From: DATJGR01 sp963812255
GTDB taxonomy: Bacteria > Pseudomonadota > Gammaproteobacteria > Pseudomonadales > Azotimanducaceae
DNA length: 64,000 nt
Assembly (NCBI GenBank): GCA_963812255.1
Contig: CAWEUM010000003.1
Coordinates: 248,001-312,000 of the forward strand
Direction of reading: 5' to 3'
The notes under the pieces are model-generated. The model saw only the letters and a list, made by a program, of their open reading frames with translations, was not told where the DNA came from and did not search any database. Positions 1 to 8,896 of this stretch are shown piece by piece; positions within the stretch are counted from its first letter, which is position 1; the number at the start of each line of letters is the position of its first letter. The translations under genes were made by a program, and so were the position numbers.

Positions 1-1
1 A

Positions 2-388
2 TTCCTCAATGGTCTGCTCGAAGGCGAACGTGCCGGCGCACAAGGCTTGGTGGACATGGCCAAGCAGACGGCAGACGCGGAACTCCAACGACTGCTGCAC
101 GAGGTCGCCCGCGACGAGGGCCGCTACTGCGTGATGCTGCGCGAGCAGATACGGCGTCTCGAGGGTACGCCAACGGAGACCACTGGCGTGTTCTACGAAA
201 AGTTGCAGGCTCGGGAAGGTCTCGCCGCCAAATTGAAGCTGCTGGATCGCGGGCAATCCGCGGTCGTGCGGATGATCGACGAAACGCTGCCGCGTATCGC
301 GGATGCCGTGTTGCGCGATGCGTTGACGGAGATGCGCGACGTGCATATCACGAACATCGCACGGTGCGCCGCCGTGAGCGTCGAATGA
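2..388 (+). CDS. Ferritin-like DUF6306-type protein, 5'-truncated
   Basis: The reading frame is open to the left window edge and ends at 388, so only the C-terminal ~128 residues are visible. The visible part is entirely helical, with Glu/Arg-rich segments such as LLHEVARDEGRYCVMLREQI. This matches the small ferritin-like proteins annotated as DUF6306, which are thought to be all-alpha and possibly di-iron, with no established function. The frame runs upstream of the first Leu/Met candidates near 47-56 with good coding character (an LLEGERAGA-like start of helix 1), so the real start is probably outside the window. The stop overlaps the next ATG (ATGA), suggesting co-translation. Family assignment is from memory of its sequence pattern and is moderate only. 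Confidence 0.5.
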   Translation, partial: FLNGLLEGERAGAQGLVDMAKQTADAELQRLLHEVARDEGRYCVMLREQIRRLEGTPTETTGVFYEKLQAREGLAAKLKLLDRGQSAVVRMIDETLPRIADAVLRDALTEMRDVHITNIARCAAVSVE

Positions 389-855
389 ACCCGACCCCAT
401 GGATTCGCCGCGCACTGCTGCTCGGCGCGCTCGGCGCTGCGCTCGTTGCTGCCGACACACCGAACGTACAAGAGCTGATGACGCCCGAAGAGTTTCAGGC
501 GAGTGGCCTCGCGAAGCTCAGCCCGAGTGAACTCGATGCACTGAATGCATGGTTGCTGCGCTACACGGCGCACGAGGCCCCGATCGTGCGCAAGACGAGC
601 CCCGAGGTGAAGCGCGAGGCGGTCGATACGCCCTCGCCGACCATCCACAGCCAGATCGACGGCGCGTTCACCGGTTGGAATGGCAAGACGCTGTTCAGAT
701 TGAAGAATGGCCAGGTGTGGAAGCAACGCTTGTCGGGCACCTACCGGACGAAGCTCAGCGATCCAGAAGTCGAGATCTATCAGAAATATTTCGGTCTCTA
801 TTGGATGAAGATCGTCGAAACGGGCCGCAGTGTGGGCGTCGCACCGGCTGAGTAG
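385..855 (+). CDS. Small secreted hypothetical protein
   Basis: This encodes 156 residues. I chose the ATG at 385 because it overlaps the preceding stop (ATGA) and gives a clean signal peptide: MNPTPWIRR, then a hydrophobic LLLGALGAALVA run, with cleavage near Ala23. The mature part has an LSPSELDALNAWLLRY helix and a C-terminal beta-like segment (GWNGKTLFRLKNGQVWKQRLSGTY) that recalls small periplasmic proteins with an SH3-like or OB-like strand set. No catalytic motif is visible. It probably acts in the periplasm. I do not recognise a named family. Confidence 0.7.
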   Translation: MNPTPWIRRALLLGALGAALVAADTPNVQELMTPEEFQASGLAKLSPSELDALNAWLLRYTAHEAPIVRKTSPEVKREAVDTPSPTIHSQIDGAFTGWNGKTLFRLKNGQVWKQRLSGTYRTKLSDPEVEIYQKYFGLYWMKIVETGRSVGVAPAE

Positions 856-1018
856 TCGGCTTCGCGGCGCAAATTCGGCGATTCAGTTTCACGAGTGTCA
901 CGACTTGTTACCAATTTGTTGAGGGATCTTCAGAGTTATTCGTCTATGTGTTCATAGGGTATGCGGCAGGGGAACCTAGTGCCGGCCCGAAAACACAAAT
1001 AACTTGAGGATTATCAAA

Positions 1019-3964
1019 ATGTTCCGTAAAAGACCTCTCACAATTGCTGTGAGGGCCGCCTTGGGACTGACCACCGTCGTTGGCGTTTTGCCGACGGTTG
1101 TGCAGGGAGCCGAGGCCGCACCACAGGGGCCCGAACAAATCATCGTCACGGGATCGCGCATCGAACAGCCGAACGTGATCTCCTCCAGCCCGGTCACGCA
1201 GATTAGCGGCCAGGAACTGGAATTCACCGGCGCCACCCGCGTGGAAGATCTGGTCAAGAACATCCCGCAAGCCTTCTCGCAGCAGAACTCCGGGACGGTG
1301 AACGGGTCCACGGGCACCGCGACCATCAACTTGCGCGGACTCGGCGCCGACCGCACGCTGGTGCTGGTCAACGGACGTCGTCTGCCGGCGGGTTCGCCGA
1401 TTCAGGGCGGCACCGGGGCCGACGTCAACGAAATTCCGGCGGGCCTCATCGACCACGTCGATGTGTTGACGGGCGGCGCATCGTCGGCGTACGGCTCCGA
1501 TGCCGTCGCCGGTGTCGTCAACTTCATCATGAAGGACAACTTCCAGGGTGTGCAGTTCGACTATCAGTTCAGCCAGTCTACCCACGACAACAACAACAGC
1601 GGGATGGCAAAGCGCCTCGCGGAGCAGGGCTTCCGGCAGCCGTCCGATCGCCAGTATCAGGGCGACATCAACAACATGTCGATCATCATGGGCGGTGATC
1701 TGGATGACGGCCGCGGCAACATCACCGTGTACGGTACGTATCGCAAGATCGACCCAGTGCTGCAAGGATCGCTCGACTATAGCGCGTGTGCACTGAATAC
1801 GCCGGTGTCCGACGGCTGCGGCGGCTCGGCGACTACCCCATGGGGTACGTTTTCCGACTTCGCCACCTACGCGTTCAAGGTTCAGGGCAACGAGTTCGTG
1901 CCCACGGGCGCCGCGGACGGGGTCTCCGATCTGTACAACTACGGCGCTCTGAACTACTTCCAGCGTCCGGACCAGCGCTACACCGCGGGCTTCTTCGCGC
2001 ACTACGACATCACCGACCGGGTGCAGGCGTACGGCGAGTTCGGTTTCATGGACGATCACACGGTGGCGCAGATCGCCCCGTCGGGCGACTTCTTCGTCGC
2101 ACCCACGACCAGCACCATCAGTTGCGGCAATCCGCTGCTGTCGGCGCAACAGGCTCAGGTACTGTGCGGTGACTTCGGCTTGGGACCCACCGATTCGCAA
2201 ACGATCTACATCGGTCGTCGCAACGTCGAAGGCGGCCCGCGCCAGGATGACCTGCGGCACACGAGCTACCGCGGTGTGTTCGGCTTCAAGGGCCAGATCG
2301 ACGATACGTGGCGCTACGACGCGTACGGGCAATACTCCACCGTCGTCATGCAGGACACGTACAAGAACGACATGTCGACCACGCGAATCTCGCGGGCGCT
2401 GAACGTCGTCACCGATCCCGATCCAAACTCGCCGACATTCGGCCAACCGGTCTGCCAATCGGTCGTCGACGGTTCGGATACCAAATGTGTGCCCTGGAAC
2501 ATCTTTACTCAGGGCGCCGTGACGCAGGACCAGATCGACTACCTGGTGTTGCCGCTGTTTGCCAACGGCAATACGCAGCAGCGCATCTACTCCGGCTATG
2601 TGGCGGGCGATCTCGGGAACTACGGCGTCAAACTGCCGTGGGCCGATGGCGGAGTTCAGACGGTGTTCGGTCTCGAGTATCGGAACGAGAGTCTGAAATA
2701 CGATCCGGACCAGGGTTACGAGAGCGGCGACGGCGCCGGCCAGGGCGGTGCGCGAACACCTGTCAATGGCAGCTATAACGTGAAGGAATTCTTCACCGAA
2801 GTAAGCATTCCGCTCATCGAAGGCGCACCGTTCGCGGATTCGGTCGTATTGGATCTCGGCTATCGGTACTCCGACTACTCGACCGGCGACAACACCAACA
2901 CCTATAAATACGCCGGCACCTGGGCGGTCAATCCGAGCATCAAGTTCCGCGCCAGCTACAACCGCGCGGTCCGTGCAGCGAACGTGCAGGAACTGTTCCT
3001 CCCACAAGGCCTGAATCTGTTCGAAATGAGTTCCGATCCGTGCGGCGGACCACTTACCAACGGCGTCACCGCGGCGGGCTACAACCTGGCTCAATGCGCG
3101 CGCACCGGGGTTACAGCCGGTCAGTTCGGTAGCATCGCGAGTTCTCCGGCATCCCAGTACAATTACCTGCAAGGGGGCAACCCAAATCTGAAGCCGGAAG
3201 TATCGGACACCTACTCTGCCGGTTTCGTGTTCACGCCTGAGTTCCTCAACGGACTGACGCTGACAGTCGACTACTACGACATCAAAGTCGAGAAAGCGAT
3301 TTCGTTTCTGAGCCCGGAATTCGTCCTGAACCAATGTCTGGATACCGGCGACGCCCAGTATTGCAACAACGTGAAACGCGGCGACAACAACGAATCGTTG
3401 TGGATCGGCAGCAACCTGCAAACCAGTGGATACATCACTGCGACGAACCTCAACATCGCGAAGTATGTGGTGAAGGGTTACGACGTTGCGACCACGTACA
3501 CGTTCGATATCAACGACTGGGGCAGCGTCACGCTCAACGATCTGTTGACCTACACGGATACGTGGGATCAAACCGAGATCAAGGGCACGCCGACGGAGCA
3601 ATGCCTGGGCAGATGGGGAAGCCCGTGCACCGGACCGATCTTCAAGATCCGCAACAACCTGCGCGCAACCTGGGATACGCCATGGCGTGTGCAGCTCAGC
3701 GCGATGTGGCGTTACCAGAGTGAAGCCAAACAAAATGGCGGCAATGCCAATTTGGCGCCAATCAGCTACTTCGACCTGGCCGGCCAGTGGGAGATCAACG
3801 ATACGGCAACGCTCCGTGCCGGTGTCAATAATCTGCTCGACACGAAGCCGCAGTTGGTGGGCGGCGATGCGGGTCCGGCAACCGATGGCAACGGCAATAC
3901 GTTCCCGGGGGCCTACGACGTATTGGGCCTGTACTACTTCGGCGTCATCAGCGTGAAGCTGTGA
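1019..3964 (+). CDS. TonB-dependent outer-membrane receptor
   Basis: An outer-membrane gated barrel that imports a bulky ligand using TonB/ExbBD energy. It has 981 residues. ATG 1019 is chosen because a TGAGGA Shine-Dalgarno lies 8 nt upstream at 1005-1010. Signal peptide residues ~1-33 end near VVQGAEA. The plug domain follows, with the EQIIVTGSRIEQPN motif at ~37-50 and NLRGLGADRTLVLVNGRRLP near 103-123. The C-terminal beta-barrel ends in YYFGVISVKL. The length and the ITVTGSRI-type plug are typical of the large receptor families of Sphingomonas, Caulobacter and Steroidobacter. The substrate cannot be read from sequence; sugar, peptide or hydrophobic ligands are all possible. A strong terminator follows directly, so it is probably monocistronic. 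Confidence 0.93.
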   Translation: MFRKRPLTIAVRAALGLTTVVGVLPTVVQGAEAAPQGPEQIIVTGSRIEQPNVISSSPVTQISGQELEFTGATRVEDLVKNIPQAFSQQNSGTVNGSTGTATINLRGLGADRTLVLVNGRRLPAGSPIQGGTGADVNEIPAGLIDHVDVLTGGASSAYGSDAVAGVVNFIMKDNFQGVQFDYQFSQSTHDNNNSGMAKRLAEQGFRQPSDRQYQGDINNMSIIMGGDLDDGRGNITVYGTYRKIDPVLQGSLDYSACALNTPVSDGCGGSATTPWGTFSDFATYAFKVQGNEFVPTGAADGVSDLYNYGALNYFQRPDQRYTAGFFAHYDITDRVQAYGEFGFMDDHTVAQIAPSGDFFVAPTTSTISCGNPLLSAQQAQVLCGDFGLGPTDSQTIYIGRRNVEGGPRQDDLRHTSYRGVFGFKGQIDDTWRYDAYGQYSTVVMQDTYKNDMSTTRISRALNVVTDPDPNSPTFGQPVCQSVVDGSDTKCVPWNIFTQGAVTQDQIDYLVLPLFANGNTQQRIYSGYVAGDLGNYGVKLPWADGGVQTVFGLEYRNESLKYDPDQGYESGDGAGQGGARTPVNGSYNVKEFFTEVSIPLIEGAPFADSVVLDLGYRYSDYSTGDNTNTYKYAGTWAVNPSIKFRASYNRAVRAANVQELFLPQGLNLFEMSSDPCGGPLTNGVTAAGYNLAQCARTGVTAGQFGSIASSPASQYNYLQGGNPNLKPEVSDTYSAGFVFTPEFLNGLTLTVDYYDIKVEKAISFLSPEFVLNQCLDTGDAQYCNNVKRGDNNESLWIGSNLQTSGYITATNLNIAKYVVKGYDVATTYTFDINDWGSVTLNDLLTYTDTWDQTEIKGTPTEQCLGRWGSPCTGPIFKIRNNLRATWDTPWRVQLSAMWRYQSEAKQNGGNANLAPISYFDLAGQWEINDTATLRAGVNNLLDTKPQLVGGDAGPATDGNGNTFPGAYDVLGLYYFGVISVKL

Positions 3965-3982
3965 TCTGATCCGCCACTTCGC

Positions 3983-4010
3983 AAAGGGCGCCTGACGGCG
4001 CCCTTTTTTT
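3983..4010 (+). terminator. Rho-independent terminator after the TonB receptor
   Basis: A perfect 8-bp GC-rich stem, AGGGCGCC (3985-3992) and GGCGCCCT (3997-4004), has a TGAC tetraloop and is followed by a run of seven T residues. It starts about 20 bp after the receptor stop at 3964. The convergent sulfotransferase gene ends at 4022, so it separates the two transcription units. The T-run is only on the plus side, so it should mainly act on the receptor transcript. Confidence 0.9.
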
Positions 4011-4021
4011 CGCCTGTTTTG

Positions 4022-6091
4022 TCAGTCGCGGCCTGTCCGACCGAACAGCCCCCTCAAACGAGACAGGCCGCGCCTCAGCGTGGCTGTCGGTGCGTGAGAG
4101 CCTTCCCGCAACGCACCCGTCTCCAGATCCACGTTTGCAGCTTCGAGCGCCGCGACGAGTGGACCGAGATGGGTTCCATAGAGCGCCGCCTTGCCGTTAC
4201 GCAGCGTCACCGGCTCGCGCGCCTGAACCGCACTGAACGTCGAAATCGCCCGCTCCGCCGCCTGAAAATTCAGGCATTGCGGCTCCCACTCCAGCCCGCT
4301 GGCCGCGATGAGCCCTCGCGCATGCACATCGAAATCCGTCACGAGGTCTTCGTACTGGATCGTGACGAATCGATCCGGCAGCGTATGCTCCCAATGCGCC
4401 ACCAATCGCGCGTACTGACCGTAGAAGTGGCCGATGTCTTCGAGACCGTGCGCGAACGACCAGAATTTCGTGAACTCGTGGCGAAACACCGACAACCCCG
4501 TCTCGAGCGGATCGCGGCGAATGTGAATGATCTTCGCGTTCGGGAACAGCCGGGCGATGAGTCCAACCGCTTCGAAATTCAGCGGATGCTTGTCGGTGAA
4601 ATGATCTGCCCCGGCAAGGTCTGGTAGTTCAGCGTAATACCCATCGATCCAGCGACGCGTGACATCGGAGGCCGGCGCGCGCGCAGCGGCGTCGTCGATC
4701 GACGCCAGGAACTCGCCCACGATGAATGGCATCGCCCCCCGCTCACCGCCGGCCTTCACGCGCGAGTGCGCCGACAAAATGCTCTCGACCAATGTGGTGC
4801 CGGAACGCGGCATGCCGACGATAAAGATCGGCGTCGGTGTTCGTGCACGCCCCTCTTCCACATCGTTGGTAACGATCGGGGCCGTCAGCTTTTCGGTGCG
4901 TGCCTCGCTGCGGCGCGCGTCATACGCCATCCCTTCAGCGTCCACTACGCTGGCGCCCATCGCGTTGGCGCGTTCATAGGTGGCGAACGCGCGTTCGATT
5001 TCATTCCGCGCGTCGTAGCCGTCGGCTAGCGCAAACGCTGCGCTGATCCGATGCTCCACGGGTAGCGTCGCCTCTTCGGATAGTCGCCGCAGGTCACTCA
5101 TCTGCCGATCCGAGAAGCGACCGTGGTTGAGCCGGCTCAACTGCGTGTAAACCGGCACGTTGTCGGGATACTGTTCCACGCAGCGCAAGCAGTAGGTCTT
5201 CGCGTCTTCGAGCCGACCAAAATACGTCAGCAGGAGTCCCTTCGCCGCAAGCATCTCGGCGAGTTGGGGCGCATCCGCCTCAGCGCAATCCAGCGCCGTG
5301 GTGGCCGCCGCAAAATCCTGCGCGTGCATGCAGATTCTGGCGTAGGCCGTCAGGTTGTCTGCGGTCTCGCCGGCGCGCTGCAGCACCCCTTGGTATGCCT
5401 GCGACGCCGCGCGGTAACGGCCCTGCTCGAACAGCGCGCGGGACAGTCCATACCAGCCAACGATTTCATTCGTGTGAGTTTGGGTCAGTGACCGCGCACG
5501 TGTTTCGAGCGCGGCCCAGTCGCGCTCGGCAATCGCATGCTCGACCTGAAGACGAAGCGTCGCGGGGTCGTTCGGCCGCAGTCGAACTGCGGTGTCGAGC
5601 GCGGCGCGGGTACCCGCAGTGTCCTGCAGTGCGGCGCACGCACGCGCCAGCTTGATAGCAATTGCGAACCCCTCGGGGTCGAGTTCGAGTGCCTGCCCGT
5701 AGGCGGCTCGCGCATCGGCCGCGTGCGCCTGAGCCATCCGAACGTCACCCAGCTTCACCCAGGCGTGCAAAGATCCCGGGTTTTTCGCGATCACCGCGTC
5801 GAGTTCATCCGCCGCACGATCGAACTGTCGGGTTTGTTGCAGCAGCTCGACTAGGTTGAACCGAAATCCAGCTTCGCCGGGTTCCCGCTTCACCGCCTGG
5901 CGCAACGGCGCTTCCGCTTCGCCATAGCGGCCCAGACGCACCAACGTCAGGCCGCATAGACTCTGCGCTTCGGCATCGAGCGAACGGAGTTTCAACGCGC
6001 CACGAAACTCCACCAGCGCCTGCGCCATGTGTCCAGCCTGGTACGACTGCACGCCACGCGCAATCAGCTCGTCGAAGGTTGGGCGCTTCAT
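4022..6091 (-). CDS. TPR-repeat sulfotransferase family protein
   Basis: A 689-residue two-part protein. Residues ~1-390 are consecutive TPR units (for example ALVEFRGALKLRSLDAEA and AAYGQALELDPEGFAIAI). Residues ~400-660 form a PAPS-dependent sulfotransferase domain (Sulfotransfer_3 type). The 5'-phosphosulfate loop is IFIVGMPRSGTTLVESIL near residue 425, and the 3'-phosphate site is IIHIRRDPLETGLSVFRHEF near 525. Both PAPS-binding motifs are intact, so activity is plausible. The acceptor is unknown; the TPR part probably recruits a peptide or protein partner. Such genes often sit next to large TonB receptors in related bacteria. There is no signal peptide, so it is probably cytoplasmic. It is followed upstream by the next minus-strand gene with 13 bp spacing, suggesting co-transcription. 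Confidence 0.88.
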   Translation of the reverse strand: MKRPTFDELIARGVQSYQAGHMAQALVEFRGALKLRSLDAEAQSLCGLTLVRLGRYGEAEAPLRQAVKREPGEAGFRFNLVELLQQTRQFDRAADELDAVIAKNPGSLHAWVKLGDVRMAQAHAADARAAYGQALELDPEGFAIAIKLARACAALQDTAGTRAALDTAVRLRPNDPATLRLQVEHAIAERDWAALETRARSLTQTHTNEIVGWYGLSRALFEQGRYRAASQAYQGVLQRAGETADNLTAYARICMHAQDFAAATTALDCAEADAPQLAEMLAAKGLLLTYFGRLEDAKTYCLRCVEQYPDNVPVYTQLSRLNHGRFSDRQMSDLRRLSEEATLPVEHRISAAFALADGYDARNEIERAFATYERANAMGASVVDAEGMAYDARRSEARTEKLTAPIVTNDVEEGRARTPTPIFIVGMPRSGTTLVESILSAHSRVKAGGERGAMPFIVGEFLASIDDAAARAPASDVTRRWIDGYYAELPDLAGADHFTDKHPLNFEAVGLIARLFPNAKIIHIRRDPLETGLSVFRHEFTKFWSFAHGLEDIGHFYGQYARLVAHWEHTLPDRFVTIQYEDLVTDFDVHARGLIAASGLEWEPQCLNFQAAERAISTFSAVQAREPVTLRNGKAALYGTHLGPLVAALEAANVDLETGALREGSHAPTATLRRGLSRLRGLFGRTGRD

Positions 6092-6104
6092 CGACGGATT
6101 GGAC

Positions 6105-7268
6105 TCAACCGTTGTTCAACCCCAACGCCGCCAACTTGCCCGCATAGCGCTCTTTGACGTCGGCTTCGTCACTGACGCGCTCGGCGGTCGCAATGGCCGA
6201 ACGCGCATCGGCCACGTCGCCGAGCCGGTAGTGGATGAGACCTTCGAGGAAATACAGGCGGTGATCGTCGCGTTTCAGCGAGATCGCATGTTTGATCTCA
6301 CTCAGCGCACGGTCGTAGTCACCGTCGCGATAGGCTGTCTCCGCCAGCTCGTAGTGATAGTACGGATTTCGGTCTTCGAACGAATGGATGCGCGCCCGGT
6401 ATTCGGCTGCGAGACGCTTGTCGCCCAGCTTTTCGTAAAGACGCGCGAGATTCGTCAATGCCGACTTTTCGTCGGGATCGACGCTCAATGCGTGCTGGTA
6501 CGCCGCTTCGGCAAATTCATAATGCTGCTGACGCGAATACAGCGCGCCGAGATTCACCCATGCGCCGGCGACCCGACGACTCTTCTCAATCGCAAGTTTG
6601 AAATTTGCGAACGCACCGCGCAGATCGCCCGCCCGCATCGCTTCGACACCGCGATTGTTGTAGAACAGCGAAAACGCCACCCGGTCATCGACGACCTGCC
6701 GCGGAAACGACCCCCGGAAGTCGGGCGTATTGAAGTCGACGACATAGTCGCGCGTGAAAACGGCCTGGTCCGGCATACCCATGCGCACGTTGTGGACAAT
6801 CACGTTGATATGGTTGTTCAACATCACCCAGCCGTCGGCGGCGTCCCAGATTGGCGGCACGTCGACGACCTGATACTGCGCATCGAGACCATCCTCACGC
6901 GCAAGCGCGACGAACAGGTTGGTGAACGACAGACAGTTGCCCTGATGACCGCCAAACGTTTCCGCCGCGGTCATCGTTTTGTCGGTGTCGTATTTGAGGC
7001 TCAGATATCCCGAATCGCGCATGCCCCTGAGCAGGCGCTTCATGCGCAGCCAGTCGACCGCCATGTTGCGGCCATGCGCGTCTACGAAGGCGCGCATCGC
7101 ATCGGAGACACCGAGGATGTCTGCTTCCTGAGCGACCGGCACCGTTTCACCGAACAGCTCCCGACCGTCCAGCAGAGGAGATTGCTGGACCGCAGCGTGC
7201 CGGCTCGCCGTGGTCGAACACGCGGCCAGCAACAGCAACACACCCATGCACGACAGACAGCGCAACAT
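6105..7268 (-). CDS. Lipoprotein with transglutaminase-like fold and TPR repeats
   Basis: The start at 7268 (387 residues) places a classic lipoprotein signal at the N-terminus: MLRCLSCMGVLLLLAACS, with the lipidated Cys at residue 16. A GGAGG lies about 12 nt upstream. Longer in-frame starts up to 7337 would hide the signal. Residues ~90-190 look like a transglutaminase/protease-like domain, with NCLSFTNLFVALAREDGLDA (candidate Cys) near 110 and NHINVIVHN (candidate His) downstream. The second half carries TPR units (ALYSRQQHYEFAEAAYQHALSVDPDEKSAL). Proteins of this type are annotated as TPR/transglutaminase-like with no proven reaction. It is probably membrane-anchored in the periplasm. It lies 13 bp from the sulfotransferase and probably leads that operon. 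Confidence 0.82.
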   Translation of the reverse strand: MLRCLSCMGVLLLLAACSTTASRHAAVQQSPLLDGRELFGETVPVAQEADILGVSDAMRAFVDAHGRNMAVDWLRMKRLLRGMRDSGYLSLKYDTDKTMTAAETFGGHQGNCLSFTNLFVALAREDGLDAQYQVVDVPPIWDAADGWVMLNNHINVIVHNVRMGMPDQAVFTRDYVVDFNTPDFRGSFPRQVVDDRVAFSLFYNNRGVEAMRAGDLRGAFANFKLAIEKSRRVAGAWVNLGALYSRQQHYEFAEAAYQHALSVDPDEKSALTNLARLYEKLGDKRLAAEYRARIHSFEDRNPYYHYELAETAYRDGDYDRALSEIKHAISLKRDDHRLYFLEGLIHYRLGDVADARSAIATAERVSDEADVKERYAGKLAALGLNNG

Positions 7269-7301
7269 AGTTCGGATCGTCCTCCACCGCGTTCTAAAAT
7301 G

Positions 7302-7311
7302 AAACCGGTTT
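7302..7311. promoter_or_regulatory. Palindrome in a divergent promoter region (candidate operator)
   Basis: AAACCGGTTT is a perfect 10-bp palindrome in the 67-bp gap between the divergent lipoprotein gene (start 7268) and CoA-transferase gene (start 7336). A site here could control both directions. There is no regulator gene next to it, and a 10-bp palindrome is short, so this is only a candidate. Confidence 0.25.
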
Positions 7312-7335
7312 GGCCCCTTCATTTGGATACGACCC

Positions 7336-8763
7336 ATGCCCCACGCCGACGACGCCCAGCAGGCCCTCCAAGATCTACTGCAGGATCAGAGCCTGCGCGG
7401 CTCCGCGACGATCGAGCCCGGTGCGCCGCTGCTACGGACGCGCTTTGCCGCTGCCGACGCAGCAGCCGCGGCGCTGGCGGCCGGCGGCGTGGCGGCCGCG
7501 GCTATTCACGCGGCGCGAACCGGCGGACAGGCCGAAGTACGCGTCAACCGGCGCCAAGCAGAAGCGTCGCTGCTCAGCTTCGCGATGCAACGGTTTGCCG
7601 ATCCGGATCGCGCGCCGGCGATGCGCGTCGCGCCGGAACGCCGCACCGCGGCCGCCGGTTTCTATCCGACACGCGACGGACGCAGCATCTACCTGCACGC
7701 CGGGTTTCCGCACAACACACAAGGTCTGCTCGAGTTGCTGAACGTTGCAGACGACCGCGACGCAGTCGCCGGGGCGTTGCGCAGACGAACCGGGCGCGAA
7801 CTCGAGGATGCCATCGCGGTCGCCGGCCTGTGCGGTGCGATGGTGCGTGATGCGGACGAATGGGACGCGAGCGACGCCGGTATCGCGCTCGCGGCACGGC
7901 CCGTGGTCGAGGTGGTTCGAATCGGCGATTCCCCACCGATTCCGTTTCCGGCCTCGGGCAATCGGCCGCTCGACGGCATCCGCGTGCTCGACCTGACCCG
8001 CGTTCTAGCCGGACCGACGTGCGCGCGAACGCTCGCGATGTACGGCGCTGACGCGCTCCGCATCGGGGCCGCACAGCTGCCGTCGATTCCGCTGTTCGTC
8101 GCCGATACGGGGCTCGGCAAACGCACCGCATTCGTCGATCTCAAGTCCCCATCCGGCCGCGATACATTGCGCGGGCTCATCGGCAGCGCAGACGTGTTTT
8201 CGCAGGGCTATCGAAGTGGCGCACTCGAGCGGCTCGGATTCGGTGAGACAGAGGTGGTGACCGCGAGGCCCGGCATCGTCTACGTATCGATCAACTGTTA
8301 CGGCCACCACGGGGCGTGGCGGACCCGACCGGGATGGGAACAACTGGCTCAGACAGTCACCGGCATCGCCCACGCGCATGGACACGATGTGCACGACGAC
8401 GCGCGGCCCGAACTGTTGCCCGCCGCCGTCACCGACTACACGACGGGCTACCTCGCGGCATACGGCGTGATGGCTGCGCTGCTGCAACGCGCCGAGCACG
8501 GCGGCTCGTACGCGGTGCGCGTATCGCTCGCGCGCACCGGCATGTGGCTGCGCAGTCTCGGCCGCGCCACGCAACTGCCGGATGTGATGCCACTGGCCGA
8601 TGACGAACTCGATCGCATGCGCCAGCGCATCGACACCGCGTGGGGGCCGCTCGAACATCTGCGCGCGCCGGTGCTGTTGAGCGGTGTTCGGGTCGAATGG
8701 CGGCTGCCGCCCGCGCCGCTGGGTGCCCATCCGCCCCAGTTCTCGGCGCACGCCGCCCTTTAG
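7336..8763 (+). CDS. Family III (CaiB/BaiF) CoA-transferase, with N-terminal duplication
   Basis: A 475-residue formyl-CoA-transferase-like enzyme that would move CoA between carboxylic acids. The core starts near residue 215 with PLDGIRVLDLTRVLAGPTCARTLAMYGAD, and continues with TAFVDLKSPSGRDTLRGLI and the catalytic-Asp region TDYTTGYLAAYGVMAALL near 375. The N-terminal ~190 residues contain a second, Ala-rich copy of this last region (ADAAAAALAAGGVAAAAI), with an Asp at the equivalent spacing. The protein therefore looks like a C-terminal CaiB half fused in front of a complete N-terminal half. It starts the catabolic block, divergent from the lipoprotein gene. The substrate is unknown; context suggests an organic acid. 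Confidence 0.85.
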   Translation: MPHADDAQQALQDLLQDQSLRGSATIEPGAPLLRTRFAAADAAAAALAAGGVAAAAIHAARTGGQAEVRVNRRQAEASLLSFAMQRFADPDRAPAMRVAPERRTAAAGFYPTRDGRSIYLHAGFPHNTQGLLELLNVADDRDAVAGALRRRTGRELEDAIAVAGLCGAMVRDADEWDASDAGIALAARPVVEVVRIGDSPPIPFPASGNRPLDGIRVLDLTRVLAGPTCARTLAMYGADALRIGAAQLPSIPLFVADTGLGKRTAFVDLKSPSGRDTLRGLIGSADVFSQGYRSGALERLGFGETEVVTARPGIVYVSINCYGHHGAWRTRPGWEQLAQTVTGIAHAHGHDVHDDARPELLPAAVTDYTTGYLAAYGVMAALLQRAEHGGSYAVRVSLARTGMWLRSLGRATQLPDVMPLADDELDRMRQRIDTAWGPLEHLRAPVLLSGVRVEWRLPPAPLGAHPPQFSAHAAL

Positions 8764-8896
8764 TCAGACTGAACCCCTCGGTGCCGGCCGATGCAGGCAA
8801 CGACGATGCACCGTGCGCAGCAGTACCGAGATCGCCGGGGCGCCTTTCGCACTCAGCAAATTTGGTTTAGCGTTCCCCCCTTCATGGGGGAACTGC

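Noticed and set aside
944..3733. Long open frame on the minus strand across the TonB receptor gene
   Set aside because: It is antisense to a gene with clear signal peptide, plug motif and ribosome site; its translation is rich in Arg/Val/His with no domain. A GC-rich shadow.
6027..7850. Long plus-strand open frame over the sulfotransferase/lipoprotein region
   Set aside because: Overlaps three real genes, low-complexity Arg-rich translation.
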